From contig NZ_CP011509.1 of assembly GCF_001027285.1 (NCBI RefSeq), forward strand, positions 5,852,501 to 5,916,500: DNA of 64,000 nucleotides, read 5' to 3'. The position numbers were made by a program, and so were the translations under genes. The notes beneath the pieces are model-generated. The model saw nothing but the letters and a program-made list of their open reading frames with translations, was not told where the DNA came from and searched no databases. How positions within the stretch are numbered: position 1 is the first letter of the stretch; each line of letters begins with the position of its first letter. Below are positions 42,010 through 53,379 of this stretch, one piece after another. The DNA is from Archangium gephyra. Lineage in GTDB: Bacteria; Myxococcota; Myxococcia; Myxococcales; Myxococcaceae.

Positions 42010-42381
42010 GTGCCGACTATCAGCCAGCTGGTCCGCAAGGGCCGCGAGAAGTTGAACATCAAGGGTAAGAGCCCCGCTCTGAAGGAGTGCCCCCAGAAGC
42101 GTGGCGTGTGCACCCGCGTGTACACCACCACTCCCAAGAAGCCGAACTCGGCCCTCCGCAAGGTGGCGCGTGTTCGTCTGACGAACGGGATCGAGGTCAC
42201 CTCCTACATCCCCGGCGTGGGTCACAACCTCCAGGAGCACTCGGTGGTGATGATCCGCGGTGGCCGTGTGAAGGACCTCCCGGGCGTTCGCTACCACATC
42301 GTCCGCGGCACGCTGGACTCGGTGGGCGTGGCCGGCCGCAAGCAGAGCCGTTCGAAGTACGGCGCCAAGCGCCCGAGCTGA
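42010..42381 (+). CDS. rpsL: 30S ribosomal protein S12
   Basis: A 123-residue S12 from GTG 42010 with GGAAGAGGAG upstream; the longer frame from 41833 crosses the promoter. [13 protein letters not shown] and [11 protein letters not shown] are the family signatures. S12 sits at the 30S decoding centre and controls accuracy. It is the first gene of the str operon, about 86 bp from the promoter. Confidence 0.98.
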   Translation: MPTISQLVRKGREKLNIKGKSPALKECPQKRGVCTRVYTTTPKKPNSALRKVARVRLTNGIEVTSYIPGVGHNLQEHSVVMIRGGRVKDLPGVRYHIVRGTLDSVGVAGRKQSRSKYGAKRPS

Positions 42382-42525
42382 GTTCCGCTCGAGATCACCT
42401 TCGTTTCATTTGATTGGGATGCTTGCCCCGCACCCTGGGGAGCCTTCCTGAGTTCGCCAACGCAGTTCGAAGCCCCAATTGAGCCTCCCGGGTGCAAGGG
42501 AGCGGGGCGTAAGGGATACAGAGCA

Positions 42526-42996
42526 ATGCCTCGTCGTCGCGTAGTAGCCAAGCGCAAGATCCTTCCCGATCCGAAGTTCCAGGACCGCCTCGTCACGAAG
42601 TTCGTGAACGACCTGATGCGCAAGGGGAAGAAGTCCATCGCCGAGCGGGTGTGCTACGGCGCCTTCGCCCTCATCGAGGAGCGTGCGAAGGAAGATCCCC
42701 TCAAGACGTTCAAGAAGGCCCTGGACAACGTCAAGCCGGTGCTCGAGGTGAAGAGCCGCCGCGTCGGTGGCGCCACCTACCAGGTGCCCGTGGAGGTCCG
42801 TCAGGATCGCCGCGTGGCGCTGGGCATGCGCTGGATCATCACCTACGCCAAGGCGCGTGGTGAGAAGACGGCCATGGAGAAGCTGGCCGGCGAGATCATG
42901 GACGCCGCCAACAACCGTGGCAACGCGGTGAAGAAGCGCGAGGACACGCACAAGATGGCCGAGGCCAACAAGGCCTTCGCCCACTACCGCTGGTAG
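42526..42996 (+). CDS. rpsG: 30S ribosomal protein S7
   Basis: A 156-residue S7 ([18 protein letters not shown]), a primary binder of the 16S rRNA 3' domain that organises the head. The length matches the family. It lies 144 bp downstream of rpsL, longer than usual, in a gap that could hold a leader structure or secondary promoter. In other bacteria S7 represses the str operon by binding the rpsL-rpsG gap; whether that happens here is unknown. Confidence 0.98.
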   Translation: MPRRRVVAKRKILPDPKFQDRLVTKFVNDLMRKGKKSIAERVCYGAFALIEERAKEDPLKTFKKALDNVKPVLEVKSRRVGGATYQVPVEVRQDRRVALGMRWIITYAKARGEKTAMEKLAGEIMDAANNRGNAVKKREDTHKMAEANKAFAHYRW

Positions 42997-43136
42997 TCCT
43001 GCGTCTCCTGTAGTATCCGGCACCCGGATGCGGACCCCCGCGTCCGGGTGTTTCCGGTCTTTGACAACCGTTTCGTTGGTTTCGTGGTTGGAAGGGCAGG
43101 GGTACCGCCCGTCCTGTTCTGGAGAGGTTCGGAGAA

Positions 43137-45212
43137 ATGCCTCGCGAGTATCCGCTCGAGCGCTATCGCAACATCGGCATCATGGCGCACATCGATGCTG
43201 GCAAGACCACGACCACGGAACGGATCCTGTTCTATACGGGAGCCATCCACAAGATGGGCGAGGTGCATGAAGGCACCACGACCACGGACTGGATGCCCCA
43301 GGAGCGCGAGCGCGGCATCACCATCACCTCCGCCGCCATCACCGCGTTCTGGAGCAGGAACGAGCAGAAGTACCGCATCAACATCATCGACACCCCCGGC
43401 CACGTGGACTTCACCATCGAGGTGGAGCGCTCCCTGCGTGTGCTCGATGGCGCCATCGCCGTGTTCGACGGCGTGAACGGCGTGGAGCCCCAGTCCGAGA
43501 CGGTCTGGCGCCAGGCGGACAAGTACAAGGTCCCCCGCATCTGCTTCATCAACAAGATGGACCGGGTGGGCGCGGATTACACGATGTCCGTCAACTCCAT
43601 CCGCGAGAAGCTGGGTGCGCACCCGGTGCGTCTGCAGCTGCCGCTCGGGACGGAGGACAAGCTCCGCGGCGTCATCGACCTGGTCCGGATGAAGGCGCTC
43701 GTGTTCCACGACTCGGAGCAGGGCAGCCGGTACGACGTGGTGGACATCCCCGGGGAGTTCCTCGAGGAGGCCACCGCGGCCCGGAACGAGCTCGTCGAGA
43801 CGGCGGCCGAGCAGGACGACGCGCTCACCGAGAAGTTCCTCGAGGGCACGGAGCTGACCGAGGCGGAGATCCGCGGCGCCATCCGCAAGGGGTGCCTGGG
43901 GCTGAAGATCTTCCCCGTGTTCTGTGGCTCGTCCTTCAAGCACAAGGGTGTGCAGCCGCTGCTGGACGCGGTGGTGGACTACCTGCCCAACCCATTGGAA
44001 GTGCCCCCGGTGCACGGCAAGACGCCCAAGGGCGAGGACGAGACGCGGCCGACGGATGACAAGGCGCCCTTCAGCGCGCTGGCGTTCAAGATCATGAACG
44101 ACCCGCAGTTCCCGTCGCAGACGCTCACGTTCCTCCGCATCTACTCGGGCAAGCTGGAGGCGGGCACGGCGGCGTGGAACTCGGTGAAGGGCAAGCGCGA
44201 GCGCATCAGTCGCTTGGTTCAGATGCGCGCGGACAAGAAGGACGAGGTTCAGGAGTGCTACGCCGGTGACATCTGCGCGGTGGTGGGCCTGAAGCTGGCC
44301 ACCACGGGCGACACGCTCTGCGACGACAAGCACCCCATCATCCTGGAGCGGATGGAGTTCCCCGAGCCCGTCATCGACGTGGCCATCGAGCCGAAGTCCA
44401 CGGCGGACCAGGACAAGATCATCACCAGCCTCAACCGCCTGATGATGGAGGACCCGTCGTTCCGCGTGAAGACGAACGAGGAGACGGGGCAGACCATCAT
44501 CGCCGGCATGGGCGAGCTGCACCTGGAGATCATCGTCGACCGGCTCCTGCGCGAGTTCAAGGTGGACGCCAACGTGGGCAAGCCCCAGGTGGCCTACCGC
44601 GAGACGATCACCAAGGCCGTGGAGTCCGAGGGCAAGTACATCCGCCAGACGGGTGGCAAGGGCATGTACGGCCACATCAACCTGCGGGTGGCCCCCAACG
44701 AGCCGGGTGCCGGCTTCGTCTTCGAGAACAAGATCGTCGGCGGGGTGGTGTCCAACGAGTTCGTCGATGCGGCGAAGCAGGGCATCCAGGAGGCCATGCA
44801 GAGTGGTCCCATCGCGGGCTACCCCATGCTGGACGTGAAGGTGGAGGCCTACGACGGCTCCATGCACGACGTGGACTCCAACGAGATGGCCTTCAAGATC
44901 GCCGGCTCGATGGCCTTCCGCGACGCCGTGCGCACCGCCGCCCCGGTGCTCCTCGAGCCCATCATGGACTGCGAGATCGTCACCCCCGACGACTTCACCG
45001 GTGACGTCATTGGCGACCTGAACGGCCGCCGCGGGAAGATCATGGGGATGGAGCCCCGGCCGGGAGGCGTGCAGGCAATCAACGCCCAGGTGCCGTTGGC
45101 CAAGATGTTCGGGTACTCGACCGACCTGCGCAGCCGCAGCCAGGGAAGAGCCACCTACACCATGCGGTTCAGCCACTACGCGCCGGCACCCAAGGACGTG
45201 CTGAACCGTTGA
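43137..45212 (+). CDS. fusA: Elongation factor G
   Basis: A 691-residue translocation GTPase. The P-loop [12 protein letters not shown], switch [10 protein letters not shown] and FINKMDRVG are intact; domain IV and V sequences ([32 protein letters not shown]) complete it. ATG 43137 is preceded by GGAGAGG. It is 140 bp downstream of rpsG and 116 bp upstream of tuf. Confidence 0.98.
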   Translation: MPREYPLERYRNIGIMAHIDAGKTTTTERILFYTGAIHKMGEVHEGTTTTDWMPQERERGITITSAAITAFWSRNEQKYRINIIDTPGHVDFTIEVERSLRVLDGAIAVFDGVNGVEPQSETVWRQADKYKVPRICFINKMDRVGADYTMSVNSIREKLGAHPVRLQLPLGTEDKLRGVIDLVRMKALVFHDSEQGSRYDVVDIPGEFLEEATAARNELVETAAEQDDALTEKFLEGTELTEAEIRGAIRKGCLGLKIFPVFCGSSFKHKGVQPLLDAVVDYLPNPLEVPPVHGKTPKGEDETRPTDDKAPFSALAFKIMNDPQFPSQTLTFLRIYSGKLEAGTAAWNSVKGKRERISRLVQMRADKKDEVQECYAGDICAVVGLKLATTGDTLCDDKHPIILERMEFPEPVIDVAIEPKSTADQDKIITSLNRLMMEDPSFRVKTNEETGQTIIAGMGELHLEIIVDRLLREFKVDANVGKPQVAYRETITKAVESEGKYIRQTGGKGMYGHINLRVAPNEPGAGFVFENKIVGGVVSNEFVDAAKQGIQEAMQSGPIAGYPMLDVKVEAYDGSMHDVDSNEMAFKIAGSMAFRDAVRTAAPVLLEPIMDCEIVTPDDFTGDVIGDLNGRRGKIMGMEPRPGGVQAINAQVPLAKMFGYSTDLRSRSQGRATYTMRFSHYAPAPKDVLNR

Positions 45213-45328
45213 TGCATCCGGCCCCTTGAGAGAGGGGCAGGCGATTTAGATTGACGTTTCTGCAGGTTTGGAGCACGACGCAGCACCTTTTCTCGATTCG
45301 GCCGGAATCCGGTCTGCGAGGAGCAGCA

Positions 45329-46519
<1,191 letters not shown>

Positions 46520-46539
46520 TTTTGTTGTATCCTCCGCTT

Positions 46540-46569
46540 CCCCGGGCTTTTGTTCAGAAAAGTCCGGGG
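46540..46569 (+). terminator. Hairpin between tuf and rpsJ
   Basis: A 12-base-pair stem (CCCCGGGCTTTT / AAAAGTCCGGGG with one G-T) closes a six-base loop 20 bp after the tuf stop. No T run follows. It may partly terminate str transcripts or act as an attenuator in the rpsJ leader. Confidence 0.5.
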
Positions 46570-46710
46570 AGGTGGGAATAAGGTTGCATCCACCAGGGGC
46601 CGGTGGTACAAGCCGCGCCCCTTCGTTCGAAGAAATGGCTCTGTGACATCCAGGGGACGTTGGTCGTAGCGCCTCCCGAAGGCAGAGGCCGTTTAAAGAG
46701 GTTTTTGCGA

Positions 46711-47019
46711 ATGGCGACACAGAAGATCCGCATCCGGCTGAAGGCGTACGACTCCAAGCTCCTGGATCAGAGCGCTGGCGAGATCGTGGAGACGGCTCGG
46801 CGCACGGGCGCCAAGGTGGCCGGTCCGATCCCCCTGCCCACGCGCATCAACAAGTTCACGGTTCTGCGCTCGCCGCACGTGGACAAGAAGAGCCGCGAGC
46901 AGTTCGAGATCCGTACTCACAAGCGCCTGCTCGATATCCTCGAGCCGACCCAGCAGACGCTGGACGCGCTGATGAAGCTGGATCTCTCGGCCGGCGTTGA
47001 CGTGGAGATCAAGTCCTGA
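46711..47019 (+). CDS. rpsJ: 30S ribosomal protein S10
   Basis: A 102-residue S10 ([20 protein letters not shown] ... [18 protein letters not shown]), a head protein of the 30S that is also part of the NusB-NusE antitermination complex. It begins the S10 operon after a long leader. The usual next gene, rplC (L3), is not there; rplD follows after 53 bp. Confidence 0.98.
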   Translation: MATQKIRIRLKAYDSKLLDQSAGEIVETARRTGAKVAGPIPLPTRINKFTVLRSPHVDKKSREQFEIRTHKRLLDILEPTQQTLDALMKLDLSAGVDVEIKS

Positions 47020-47072
47020 GGAAGCGGGGCTGAGCCCTCGCGGTTCCACTCCGTTCCCCAGAGGAAAGAGCC

Positions 47073-47696
47073 ATGGCGAAGTTCGACGTAGTCGACTTGG
47101 ATTTGAAGAAGGTGTCGGAGCTCGAGCTCTCCGACGAGGTTTTCGGTGCCGAGCCGAACGCGAACCTCTTTTATGAGGTCGCGAAGATGCAGCAGATCAA
47201 CCGGCGCCGGGGTACGGTGGGTGTGAAGAACACCTCGCTGGTGAGCGGCGGTGGCAAGAAGCCCTGGAAGCAGAAGGGTACTGGCCGCGCTCGTCAGGGT
47301 TCCATCCGCGCCTCCCACTGGGTGGGCGGCGGTAAGGCGATGGCCCCCAAGCAGCGGGACTACTTCTACCGTCCCCCGAAGAAGGTCCGTCGCGGTGCGC
47401 TCAAGGCGGCCCTGTCGCTGCGCGCCCGGGAGAAGACGCTCATCATCGTGAGCGACTTCAGCCTGTCGGCTCCCAAGAGCAAGCAGGCCTTCGAGGCTCT
47501 GACCAAGCGCCTGAAGCTGTCCGGCGCGCTGGTCATTGACGCCAAGGACAACACCAACCTGCACCGCAGCGTGCGCAACCTGGCGAAGTTCGACGTTCTG
47601 CCCCCCGAGGGTCTGAACCTCGAGTCCGTGCTCCGCCACAAGCACCTGGTGCTCACTTCCGCGGCCGCGAAGGCCATCGAGGGGGCGCTCTCGTGA
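47073..47696 (+). CDS. rplD: 50S ribosomal protein L4
   Basis: A 207-residue L4. The long loop that reaches the exit tunnel is visible (GGGKKPWKQKGTGRARQGS), and so is HWVGGGKAMAPKQRDY. In E. coli L4 represses the S10 operon; that role is not shown here. It follows rpsJ directly with its own AGAGGAAAGAG site, L3 being absent, and overlaps rplW by GTGA. Confidence 0.97.
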   Translation: MAKFDVVDLDLKKVSELELSDEVFGAEPNANLFYEVAKMQQINRRRGTVGVKNTSLVSGGGKKPWKQKGTGRARQGSIRASHWVGGGKAMAPKQRDYFYRPPKKVRRGALKAALSLRAREKTLIIVSDFSLSAPKSKQAFEALTKRLKLSGALVIDAKDNTNLHRSVRNLAKFDVLPPEGLNLESVLRHKHLVLTSAAAKAIEGALS

Positions 47697-47986
47697 ATAT
47701 CAACGACGTCATCAAGGGACCGCTCATCACCGAGAAGCTGGACGCGGCCCGCGAGAAGTTCCGGCAGTACTCGTTCATCGTCGACAAGAAGGCCAGCAAG
47801 TACGACGTGGCCAACGCCGTCGAGAAGCTCTTCAAGGTGAGCGTCGAGGGTGTGCGGACCAACATCGTGCGCGGCAAGACCAAGCGCGTGGGTCGCTCGA
47901 TTGGCAAGCGGCCGAACTTCAAGAAGGCGGTCGTGACCCTGAAGGAAGGGGACAAGATCGAGCTCTTCGAGGGAGGCGCGGTCTAG
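47693..47986 (+). CDS. rplW: 50S ribosomal protein L23
   Basis: A 97-residue L23 (DVIKGPLITEKLDAAREKF), located at the exit of the peptide tunnel where SRP and trigger factor dock. It starts with GTG overlapping the rplD stop (GTGA), so the two are coupled. Length is normal. Confidence 0.97.
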   Translation: MNINDVIKGPLITEKLDAAREKFRQYSFIVDKKASKYDVANAVEKLFKVSVEGVRTNIVRGKTKRVGRSIGKRPNFKKAVVTLKEGDKIELFEGGAV

Positions 47987-48018
47987 CGCACTGCGCTGAC
48001 CGTCGTTGAGGAACCACC

Positions 48019-48864
48019 ATGGGCATCAAGAAGTACAAGCCGACCTCCGCCGCCCGCCGTCTGATGACCGCGTCTGATTTCGCGGACATCACCAAGGGCA
48101 AGCCGGAGAAGAAGCTCACCGAGTCCCTGTCGAAGTCCGGCGGCCGTAACGTCCACGGCCACATCACCCGCCGCCACCAGGGCGGTGGTCACAAGCGCCG
48201 CTACCGCGTCATCGACTTCAAGCGTCGGGACAAGGACGGCGTGCCGGCCAAGGTCGCCGCGGTCGAGTACGACCCGAACCGCTCCGCCAACATCGCCCTC
48301 CTGCACTACGCGGATGGCGAGAAGCGCTACATCCTCGCCCCGGTCGACATCAAGGTTGGTGACACCGTCATGGCGGGTGAGAGCGCGGACATCCGTCCGG
48401 GCAACAGCCTCCCGCTGATCAACATCCCGATCGGTACCATCATCCACAACGTGGAGCTGAAGCCGGGCCGTGGCGCCCAGATCATCCGCTCCGCCGGTTC
48501 CTCCGGTCAGCTGATGGCCAAGGAGGGCCGCTACGCCCAGGTTCGTCTGCCCTCGGGCGCCGTGCGCATGGTCCTCATCGAGTGCCGTGCGACCGTGGGC
48601 CAGGTGGGTAACCTGGAGCACGAAATCATCCGCATCGGCAAGGCCGGCCGCAGCCGCTGGCTGGGCATCCGGCCCACCGTCCGCGGTCTGGCGATGAACC
48701 CCGTCGACCACCCGCACGGTGGTGGTGAGGGTAAGTCCGGCCAGGGTAATCCGCATCCGGTGTCGCCGTGGGGCCAGAAGACCAAGGGTCTCAGCACGCG
48801 CACCAACAAGCGTACTGACAAGTTCATCGTGAGCGTCCGCCGTCCGGGCGCGCGCAGCCAGTAG
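48019..48864 (+). CDS. rplB: 50S ribosomal protein L2
   Basis: A 281-residue L2, which helps form the peptidyl-transferase centre. [15 protein letters not shown], the LPSGAVRMV block and the C-terminal [14 protein letters not shown], with its essential histidine, are present. ATG with GAGGAACC upstream. Confidence 0.98.
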   Translation: MGIKKYKPTSAARRLMTASDFADITKGKPEKKLTESLSKSGGRNVHGHITRRHQGGGHKRRYRVIDFKRRDKDGVPAKVAAVEYDPNRSANIALLHYADGEKRYILAPVDIKVGDTVMAGESADIRPGNSLPLINIPIGTIIHNVELKPGRGAQIIRSAGSSGQLMAKEGRYAQVRLPSGAVRMVLIECRATVGQVGNLEHEIIRIGKAGRSRWLGIRPTVRGLAMNPVDHPHGGGEGKSGQGNPHPVSPWGQKTKGLSTRTNKRTDKFIVSVRRPGARSQ

Positions 48865-48879
48865 TCGAGGGTTCACACA

Positions 48880-49161
48880 ATGGCGCGTTCGATCAAGAAG
48901 GGTCCGTTCGTCGATGGTTACCTCGTGAAGAAGATCGAGGACATGATCACGACGAACAAGAAGAGTGTTGTGAAGACGTGGTCCCGGCGTTCCACCATCC
49001 TGCCGGAGTTCGTGGGACACACCTTCGCGGTGCATAACGGCCGCAAGTTCATCCCCGTCTTCGTGACCGAGAACATGGTGGGCCACAAGCTCGGCGAGTT
49101 CGCCCCGACGCGTACGTTCGGCGGTCACTCGGCGGAGAAGAAGGTCGCCAAGGGCAAGTAG
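48880..49161 (+). CDS. rpsS: 30S ribosomal protein S19
   Basis: A 93-residue S19 ([20 protein letters not shown] ... [18 protein letters not shown]), a head protein near the A site. Only 15 bp separate it from rplB. Confidence 0.98.
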   Translation: MARSIKKGPFVDGYLVKKIEDMITTNKKSVVKTWSRRSTILPEFVGHTFAVHNGRKFIPVFVTENMVGHKLGEFAPTRTFGGHSAEKKVAKGK

Positions 49162-49201
49162 CCGGCCCCGCTGACAGGCGGCGTCCGCCAGAGGAGATGA
49201 C

Positions 49202-49549
49202 ATGGAGTCGAAGGCACATCTGAGGTTCCTGCGCATGTCGCCCCGTAAGGTTTCCACGGTGGCGGCGCTCGTCCGGGGCAAGCCGGTGGGGCAGGCCCTG
49301 AACATCCTGCGCTTCACCAGCCGCGCCGCGGCGGTCCCCGTGGCCAAGCTCATCAAGAGCGCCGTGGCCAACGCGACCGATCTGTCGAAGGGACAGGTCG
49401 ACGTGGATAAGCTGATCGTGAAGACGATCTCGGTGGATCAGGGTCCGACCCAGCGCCGCTATATGCCGCGCGCCATGGGCCGCGCCACGCGCATCAACAA
49501 GAAGACCAGCCACATTCACGTGGTGCTGGAGGAGGCGGCCAAGAAGTAA
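49202..49549 (+). CDS. rplV: 50S ribosomal protein L22
   Basis: A 115-residue L22 ([20 protein letters not shown]), whose loop lines the tunnel. The C-terminal [19 protein letters not shown] is the family signature. ATG with AGAGGAG upstream. Confidence 0.98.
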   Translation: MESKAHLRFLRMSPRKVSTVAALVRGKPVGQALNILRFTSRAAAVPVAKLIKSAVANATDLSKGQVDVDKLIVKTISVDQGPTQRRYMPRAMGRATRINKKTSHIHVVLEEAAKK

Positions 49550-49595
49550 GGCCGCCCCCTGGCGCCCCACGCAACCGATTCGAAGGAGAAGCACG

Positions 49596-50258
49596 TTGGG
49601 CCAGAAAGTCCATCCCATTGGGTTCCGCCTCGGGGTCATCAAGACCTGGGACTCCAAGTGGTTCGAGCACAAGAACTACGCGCAGTGGCTGCATGAAGAC
49701 ATCCGCATCCGCGAGTTCGTGAAGAAGTCGCTCGCCCACGCGGGTGTCTCCAAGGTGGAGATCGAGCGCGCGGCGAACAAGGTGAAGGTCAACGTGCACA
49801 CCGCGCGCCCGGGCATTGTCATCGGCAAGCGCGGTGCCGGCATCGAGACGGTGAAGAAGGACCTGCAGCAGTTCACCAAGAACGAGGTCTTCCTCAACAT
49901 CGTCGAGGTCCGCAAGGCCGAGACGGACGCGCAGCTGGTGGCGGAGAACATCGCCACCCAGCTCGAGCGCCGTATCGCTTTCCGCCGCGCCATGAAGAAG
50001 GCGCTGCAGACGGCGATGAAGTTCGGCGCCAAGGGCATCCGGGTCTCCTGCTCCGGCCGTCTCGGCGGCGCGGAGATGGCTCGCTACGAGTGGTACCGCG
50101 AGGGCCGCGTGCCCCTGCACACCCTCCGCGCGGACATCGACTACGGTTTCGCCGAGGCCAAGACGACCTACGGCAAGATCGGTTGCAAGGTCTGGATCTG
50201 CCGCGGCGAGGTGCTGCCCACCAAGGGTGGCCAGGCCGCGCCGGCCGCCAACCGCTAA
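49596..50258 (+). CDS. rpsC: 30S ribosomal protein S3
   Basis: A 220-residue S3 of the mRNA entry site. The start codon is TTG (49596) with GAAGGAG upstream, followed by [12 protein letters not shown]. The KH domain [18 protein letters not shown] and the C-terminal [11 protein letters not shown] and [12 protein letters not shown] blocks are typical. The rare start may lower initiation relative to its neighbours. Confidence 0.97.
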   Translation: MGQKVHPIGFRLGVIKTWDSKWFEHKNYAQWLHEDIRIREFVKKSLAHAGVSKVEIERAANKVKVNVHTARPGIVIGKRGAGIETVKKDLQQFTKNEVFLNIVEVRKAETDAQLVAENIATQLERRIAFRRAMKKALQTAMKFGAKGIRVSCSGRLGGAEMARYEWYREGRVPLHTLRADIDYGFAEAKTTYGKIGCKVWICRGEVLPTKGGQAAPAANR

Positions 50259-50317
50259 CTCTTCCCCGGGAGCCGCTCCGTGAGGGGCGGCTCGCTCGGG
50301 CCTGAAGGACACCGACG

Positions 50318-50737
50318 ATGCTTCAGCCTGCTCGTACGAAATACCGCAAGATGCACAAGGGCCGCACGCCCGGCCAGGCCCACCGCGGCAGCGATCTCAC
50401 CTACGGTGAGTACGGCCTGATGTCCCTGCAGCCGGGGTGGATCACCTCGCGGCAGATCGAGGCGGCCCGTATCGCGATGACGCGCCACATCAAGCGTGGC
50501 GGCAAGATCTGGATCCGCGTGTTCCCGGACAAGCCGATCACCAAGAAGCCCGCCGAGACCCGCATGGGTACCGGTAAGGGTGGTGTGGAGTACTACGTGG
50601 CGGTGGTCAAGCCCGGCCGCATCCTCTACGAGATGGAGGGTATGACGCCCGAGGTTGCCACGGCCGCCATGAAGCTGGCCCAGGCGAAGCTGCCCGTGCT
50701 GACGAAGATCGTCAGCCGCAGCGAGCTGGCCCTCTAG
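50318..50737 (+). CDS. rplP: 50S ribosomal protein L16
   Basis: A 139-residue L16 ([16 protein letters not shown]), a late-assembly protein near the A-site tRNA elbow. GYVGL-type blocks appear as [17 protein letters not shown], and [18 protein letters not shown] is present. Confidence 0.98.
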   Translation: MLQPARTKYRKMHKGRTPGQAHRGSDLTYGEYGLMSLQPGWITSRQIEAARIAMTRHIKRGGKIWIRVFPDKPITKKPAETRMGTGKGGVEYYVAVVKPGRILYEMEGMTPEVATAAMKLAQAKLPVLTKIVSRSELAL

Positions 50738-50803
50738 TTTTCTGCCTCCGGGCGGCCCACCTGGTGTAGAGGGGCCGCCCGCTGGCTTGAAGGAGATTTG
50801 AAG

Positions 50804-51010
50804 ATGGCGACTGCGAAGGAACTCAAGGAGCTCTCGGCGGACGATCTGAACCGGCGCGCGGCCGAGCTGCGCGAGACGCTGTTCCAGGATCAGCTCAAGC
50901 GGGCCACCGGCTCGCTCGACAACCCGTCCGAGCGCACCCAGCACAAGCGCGATCTGGCGCGCATCCTGACCGTCCTGGGGGAGAAGTCCCGGGCGGAGAA
51001 GAAGGCTTAG
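50804..51010 (+). CDS. rpmC: 50S ribosomal protein L29
   Basis: A 68-residue L29 ([20 protein letters not shown]). The ATG at 50804 has AAGGAG upstream; a TTG two codons earlier is in frame but less likely. The two-helix protein lies by the tunnel exit next to L23. The C-terminus KSRAEKKA is basic. Confidence 0.97.
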   Translation: MATAKELKELSADDLNRRAAELRETLFQDQLKRATGSLDNPSERTQHKRDLARILTVLGEKSRAEKKA

Positions 51011-51021
51011 GAGCTTTTCTC

Positions 51022-51336
51022 ATGGCTGAAGCGACTCAATCCACCTCTGCCAAGATCTCCACCCGCGGCCGTCCCAAGACCCGCGTGGGGATCGTGACCT
51101 CCAACAAGATGCAGAAGACGGTGGTCGTCACCGTCTCGCGCCGCGCGTCTCACCCGAAGTACGGGAAGATCATGAGCATGCGCGAGAAGTACAAGGCGCA
51201 TGTCGAGGACCACGACTATCCGGCGAAGATCACCATCAACGAGGGTGACCGGGTGCGTATCGCCGAGACCCGTCCTGCTTCCAAGGACAAGCGCTGGCGC
51301 GTGGTCGAGGTGTTGGAGAAGAGCAAGAACGTCTGA
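51022..51336 (+). CDS. rpsQ: 30S ribosomal protein S17
   Basis: A 104-residue S17, about 20 residues longer than the E. coli protein because of an N-terminal Thr/Ser/Lys extension ([20 protein letters not shown]). The OB-fold core begins [17 protein letters not shown]. It closes the S10 gene group; a 106-bp gap leads to rplN. Confidence 0.97.
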   Translation: MAEATQSTSAKISTRGRPKTRVGIVTSNKMQKTVVVTVSRRASHPKYGKIMSMREKYKAHVEDHDYPAKITINEGDRVRIAETRPASKDKRWRVVEVLEKSKNV

Positions 51337-51442
51337 GCCGTCCGAGCTCGCGCAGCCCACAGGCGCGCGAGGCCGTGGCTCGAGCCGCGCGGTGCCCGTC
51401 CTCACCGGATGGGCCTGCCGTAGCTGAGATAGGAGATTCCAG

Positions 51443-51811
51443 ATGATTCAGATGACGAGCGTGCTCGACGTGGCCGACAACTCGGGCGCCAAGAAGGTGT
51501 TCTGCATCAAGGTGCTCGGTGGCTCGAAGCGCAAGTACGCGTCCATCGGCGATGTGATCGTCGTGTCGGTGCGCGAGGCGCTGCCGAACTCCAAGGTGAA
51601 GAAGGGTGACGTGGCCAAGGCGGTCATCGTGCGCACCGCGCGCGAGGTGGGCCGTCCGGATGGCAGCTACATCAAGTTCGATGGCAACTCCGCCGTCCTC
51701 ATCAACAAGGACATGGAGCCCATCGGGACGCGCATCTTCGGGCCGGTGGCCCGCGAGCTCCGCGCCCGCAAGTTCATGAAGATCATCTCGCTCGCTCCCG
51801 AGGTCCTCTAG
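51443..51811 (+). CDS. rplN: 50S ribosomal protein L14
   Basis: A 122-residue L14 ([20 protein letters not shown]), part of the 30S-50S bridge region. Length is exactly that of the family. It opens the spc gene group. Confidence 0.98.
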   Translation: MIQMTSVLDVADNSGAKKVFCIKVLGGSKRKYASIGDVIVVSVREALPNSKVKKGDVAKAVIVRTAREVGRPDGSYIKFDGNSAVLINKDMEPIGTRIFGPVARELRARKFMKIISLAPEVL

Positions 51812-51848
51812 TAGGGCATCAGGCGGTCCGCGAGGAGGGAGAGGAACC

Positions 51849-52178
51849 ATGGAGAAGCTCAAGGTTGGAGACACCGTCCAGGTCATCGCCGGCGCCGAGC
51901 GCTCGGAGAAGACCCCGGCGACCAAGCGTGGCAAGGTGCTGAAGATCGACCGGGAGGCCCAGCGCGTGACCGTCGAGGGCCTGCGCCTGGTCAAGCGCCA
52001 CCTCCGCAAGACGCCCCAGCAGCCCGAGGGCGGCATCGTGGAGAAGCCGGGCACCATCCAGATCTCGGACGTGCAGGTGGTTTGCGCCAAGTGCGACAAG
52101 CCCACCCGCGTGGGTGTCCGGGCTGATGGGGACAAGAAGAAGCGGTTCTGCAAGAACTGCGACGCCCTGATTGACTAG
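51849..52178 (+). CDS. rplX: 50S ribosomal protein L24
   Basis: A 109-residue L24 with a KOW motif (LKVGDTVQVIAGAERSEKTP). The C-terminus has two CxxC pairs (VCAKCDKPTR and RFCKNCD), a potential zinc site. L24 starts 50S assembly. It is followed by an unusually long, structured gap to rplE. Confidence 0.97.
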   Translation: MEKLKVGDTVQVIAGAERSEKTPATKRGKVLKIDREAQRVTVEGLRLVKRHLRKTPQQPEGGIVEKPGTIQISDVQVVCAKCDKPTRVGVRADGDKKKRFCKNCDALID

Positions 52179-52196
52179 GGGTGCCGGTTCGGGCAT

Positions 52197-52248
52197 GTAT
52201 GCGCGCCCTTTGCCCTACCTCGGGTGAGGGGAGGGCGGGCGAGCATAC
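52197..52248 (+). promoter_or_regulatory. Long hairpin in the rplX-rplE gap
   Basis: An outer stem (GTATGC / GCATAC, then CGCCC-type pairing after one mismatch) and an inner GCCCT / AGGGC stem form a 52-base structure shortly after the rplX stop. The gap is 175 bp, whereas neighbouring gaps are mostly under 60 bp. It may be an attenuator, a processing site or a ribosomal-protein binding site. Confidence 0.45.
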
Positions 52249-52353
52249 CCGGGGCCCCGAAGGACCCGTGGGGGCTCCGGTGTTTACAGTTTCCACGCAG
52301 CACTGATCGGCGCGCTGGGTCCACGGCGGCGCTCCGAAGCAGAGGACAAGACG

Positions 52354-53004
52354 ATGGCTGAAGAGAAGAAGGACGCGGCGAAGAAGGAAAAGAAGGGCCG
52401 CAAGAAGGAAGAAGTCAAGAAGGCAGGCTTCGCGGCGAACATCGAGGAGGGTCTGAAGGTTGGCCCGGCGCGTCTCAAGCTGCGCTTCCGCAAGGAAGGC
52501 ATCCCCGCGCTCATGAAGGAGCTGGCGCTCAAGAACCCGATGGAGGTTCCCCGCCTCGAGAAGATCGTCGTCAACATGGGTCTGGGCGAGGCGCTCGCCA
52601 ACAACAAGATCCTCGAGTCCGCCGTGGACCAGCTGGGTGCCATCACCGGTCAGAAGCCCGTGGTGACCCGCGCCCGCAAGTCCATCGCGAACTTCAAGCT
52701 GCGCCAGGGCCAGGCCATCGGCTGCGCCGTCACGCTGCGCGGCGACCGCATGTACGAGTTCCTGGACCGCCTCATCACCGTGGCGCTGCCGCGCGTGCGT
52801 GACTTCAAGGGCGTGTCCCCCAAGGCGTTCGACGGGAAGGGCAACTACACGCTCGGCGTGCGCGAGCAGATCATCTTCCCGGAAATCAACTACGACCAGA
52901 TCGAGAAGGTGAAGGGGCTCAACATCAGCTTCGTCACCACTGCGGCGAACGATGAGCAGGGGCTGGCGCTGATGCGTCACTTCGGCATGCCGTTCCGCCA
53001 GTAA
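52354..53004 (+). CDS. rplE: 50S ribosomal protein L5
   Basis: A 216-residue L5, which holds 5S rRNA in the central protuberance. A Lys/Glu/Ala-rich N-terminal extension of about 35-40 residues ([20 protein letters not shown]) precedes the normal domain ([35 protein letters not shown]). E. coli L5 has 178 residues. The extension is unlikely to be mis-annotation because the ATG has an AGAGGACAAGACG leader and the frame is low-complexity throughout. Confidence 0.97.
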   Translation: MAEEKKDAAKKEKKGRKKEEVKKAGFAANIEEGLKVGPARLKLRFRKEGIPALMKELALKNPMEVPRLEKIVVNMGLGEALANNKILESAVDQLGAITGQKPVVTRARKSIANFKLRQGQAIGCAVTLRGDRMYEFLDRLITVALPRVRDFKGVSPKAFDGKGNYTLGVREQIIFPEINYDQIEKVKGLNISFVTTAANDEQGLALMRHFGMPFRQ

Positions 53005-53019
53005 CGAGGATTCGCATCC

Positions 53020-53205
53020 ATGGCCAAGCTCTCGAAGATCGCCCAGGCGAAGCGCAAGCCGAAGTTCTCCGTCCGCGCGTACAACCGCTGCCCGCTCTGC
53101 GGCCGGCCCCGCGCGTTCCTGCGGAAGTTCAACATGTGCCGTATCTGCTTCCGGCACCGCGCGCTCCGCGGCGAGATCACCGGCGTCACCAAGTCGTCCT
53201 GGTAG
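53020..53205 (+). CDS. rpsN: 30S ribosomal protein S14, zinc-binding type
   Basis: A 61-residue S14 with two CxxC pairs ([10 protein letters not shown] and [11 protein letters not shown]), the zinc-ribbon form and not the longer cysteine-free form. It helps assemble the 30S head. It starts 15 bp after rplE and precedes a long gap to rpsH with strong hairpins. Confidence 0.98.
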   Translation: MAKLSKIAQAKRKPKFSVRAYNRCPLCGRPRAFLRKFNMCRICFRHRALRGEITGVTKSSW

Positions 53206-53219
53206 CCGGACGCGGGCTT

Positions 53220-53242
53220 CCGGACTCCGAGCAGGAGTCCGG
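53220..53242 (+). promoter_or_regulatory. Hairpin in the rpsN-rpsH gap
   Basis: A perfect nine-base-pair stem (CCGGACTCC / GGAGTCCGG) with a five-base loop. A second hairpin (CTGCCC / GGGCAG, loop of five) follows at 53252-53268. Together they lie in the 174-bp gap before rpsH, a candidate regulatory or processing element. Confidence 0.5.
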
Positions 53243-53379
53243 GTGCCTGGTCTGCCCCTGAAGGGCAGGCCGAAGCAGTCCATGCAAGGCAACCGTGGCG
53301 AACCCCCGGGATGGGCCCGGCAGGCGCGGCGGTTGCGAGCGCGGAAGCGGTGGAACCGCTCCGCACGGAAGGTAGCATT

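Noticed and set aside
43061-43090. A promoter before fusA based on TTGACA
   Set aside because: The -35-like box is followed at 16-18 bp by GTGGTT, which is not a usable -10 box.
42984-45176. A 730-codon minus-strand open frame opposite fusA
   Set aside because: It is antisense to EF-G for its whole length and reads as His/Leu/Val-rich noise.
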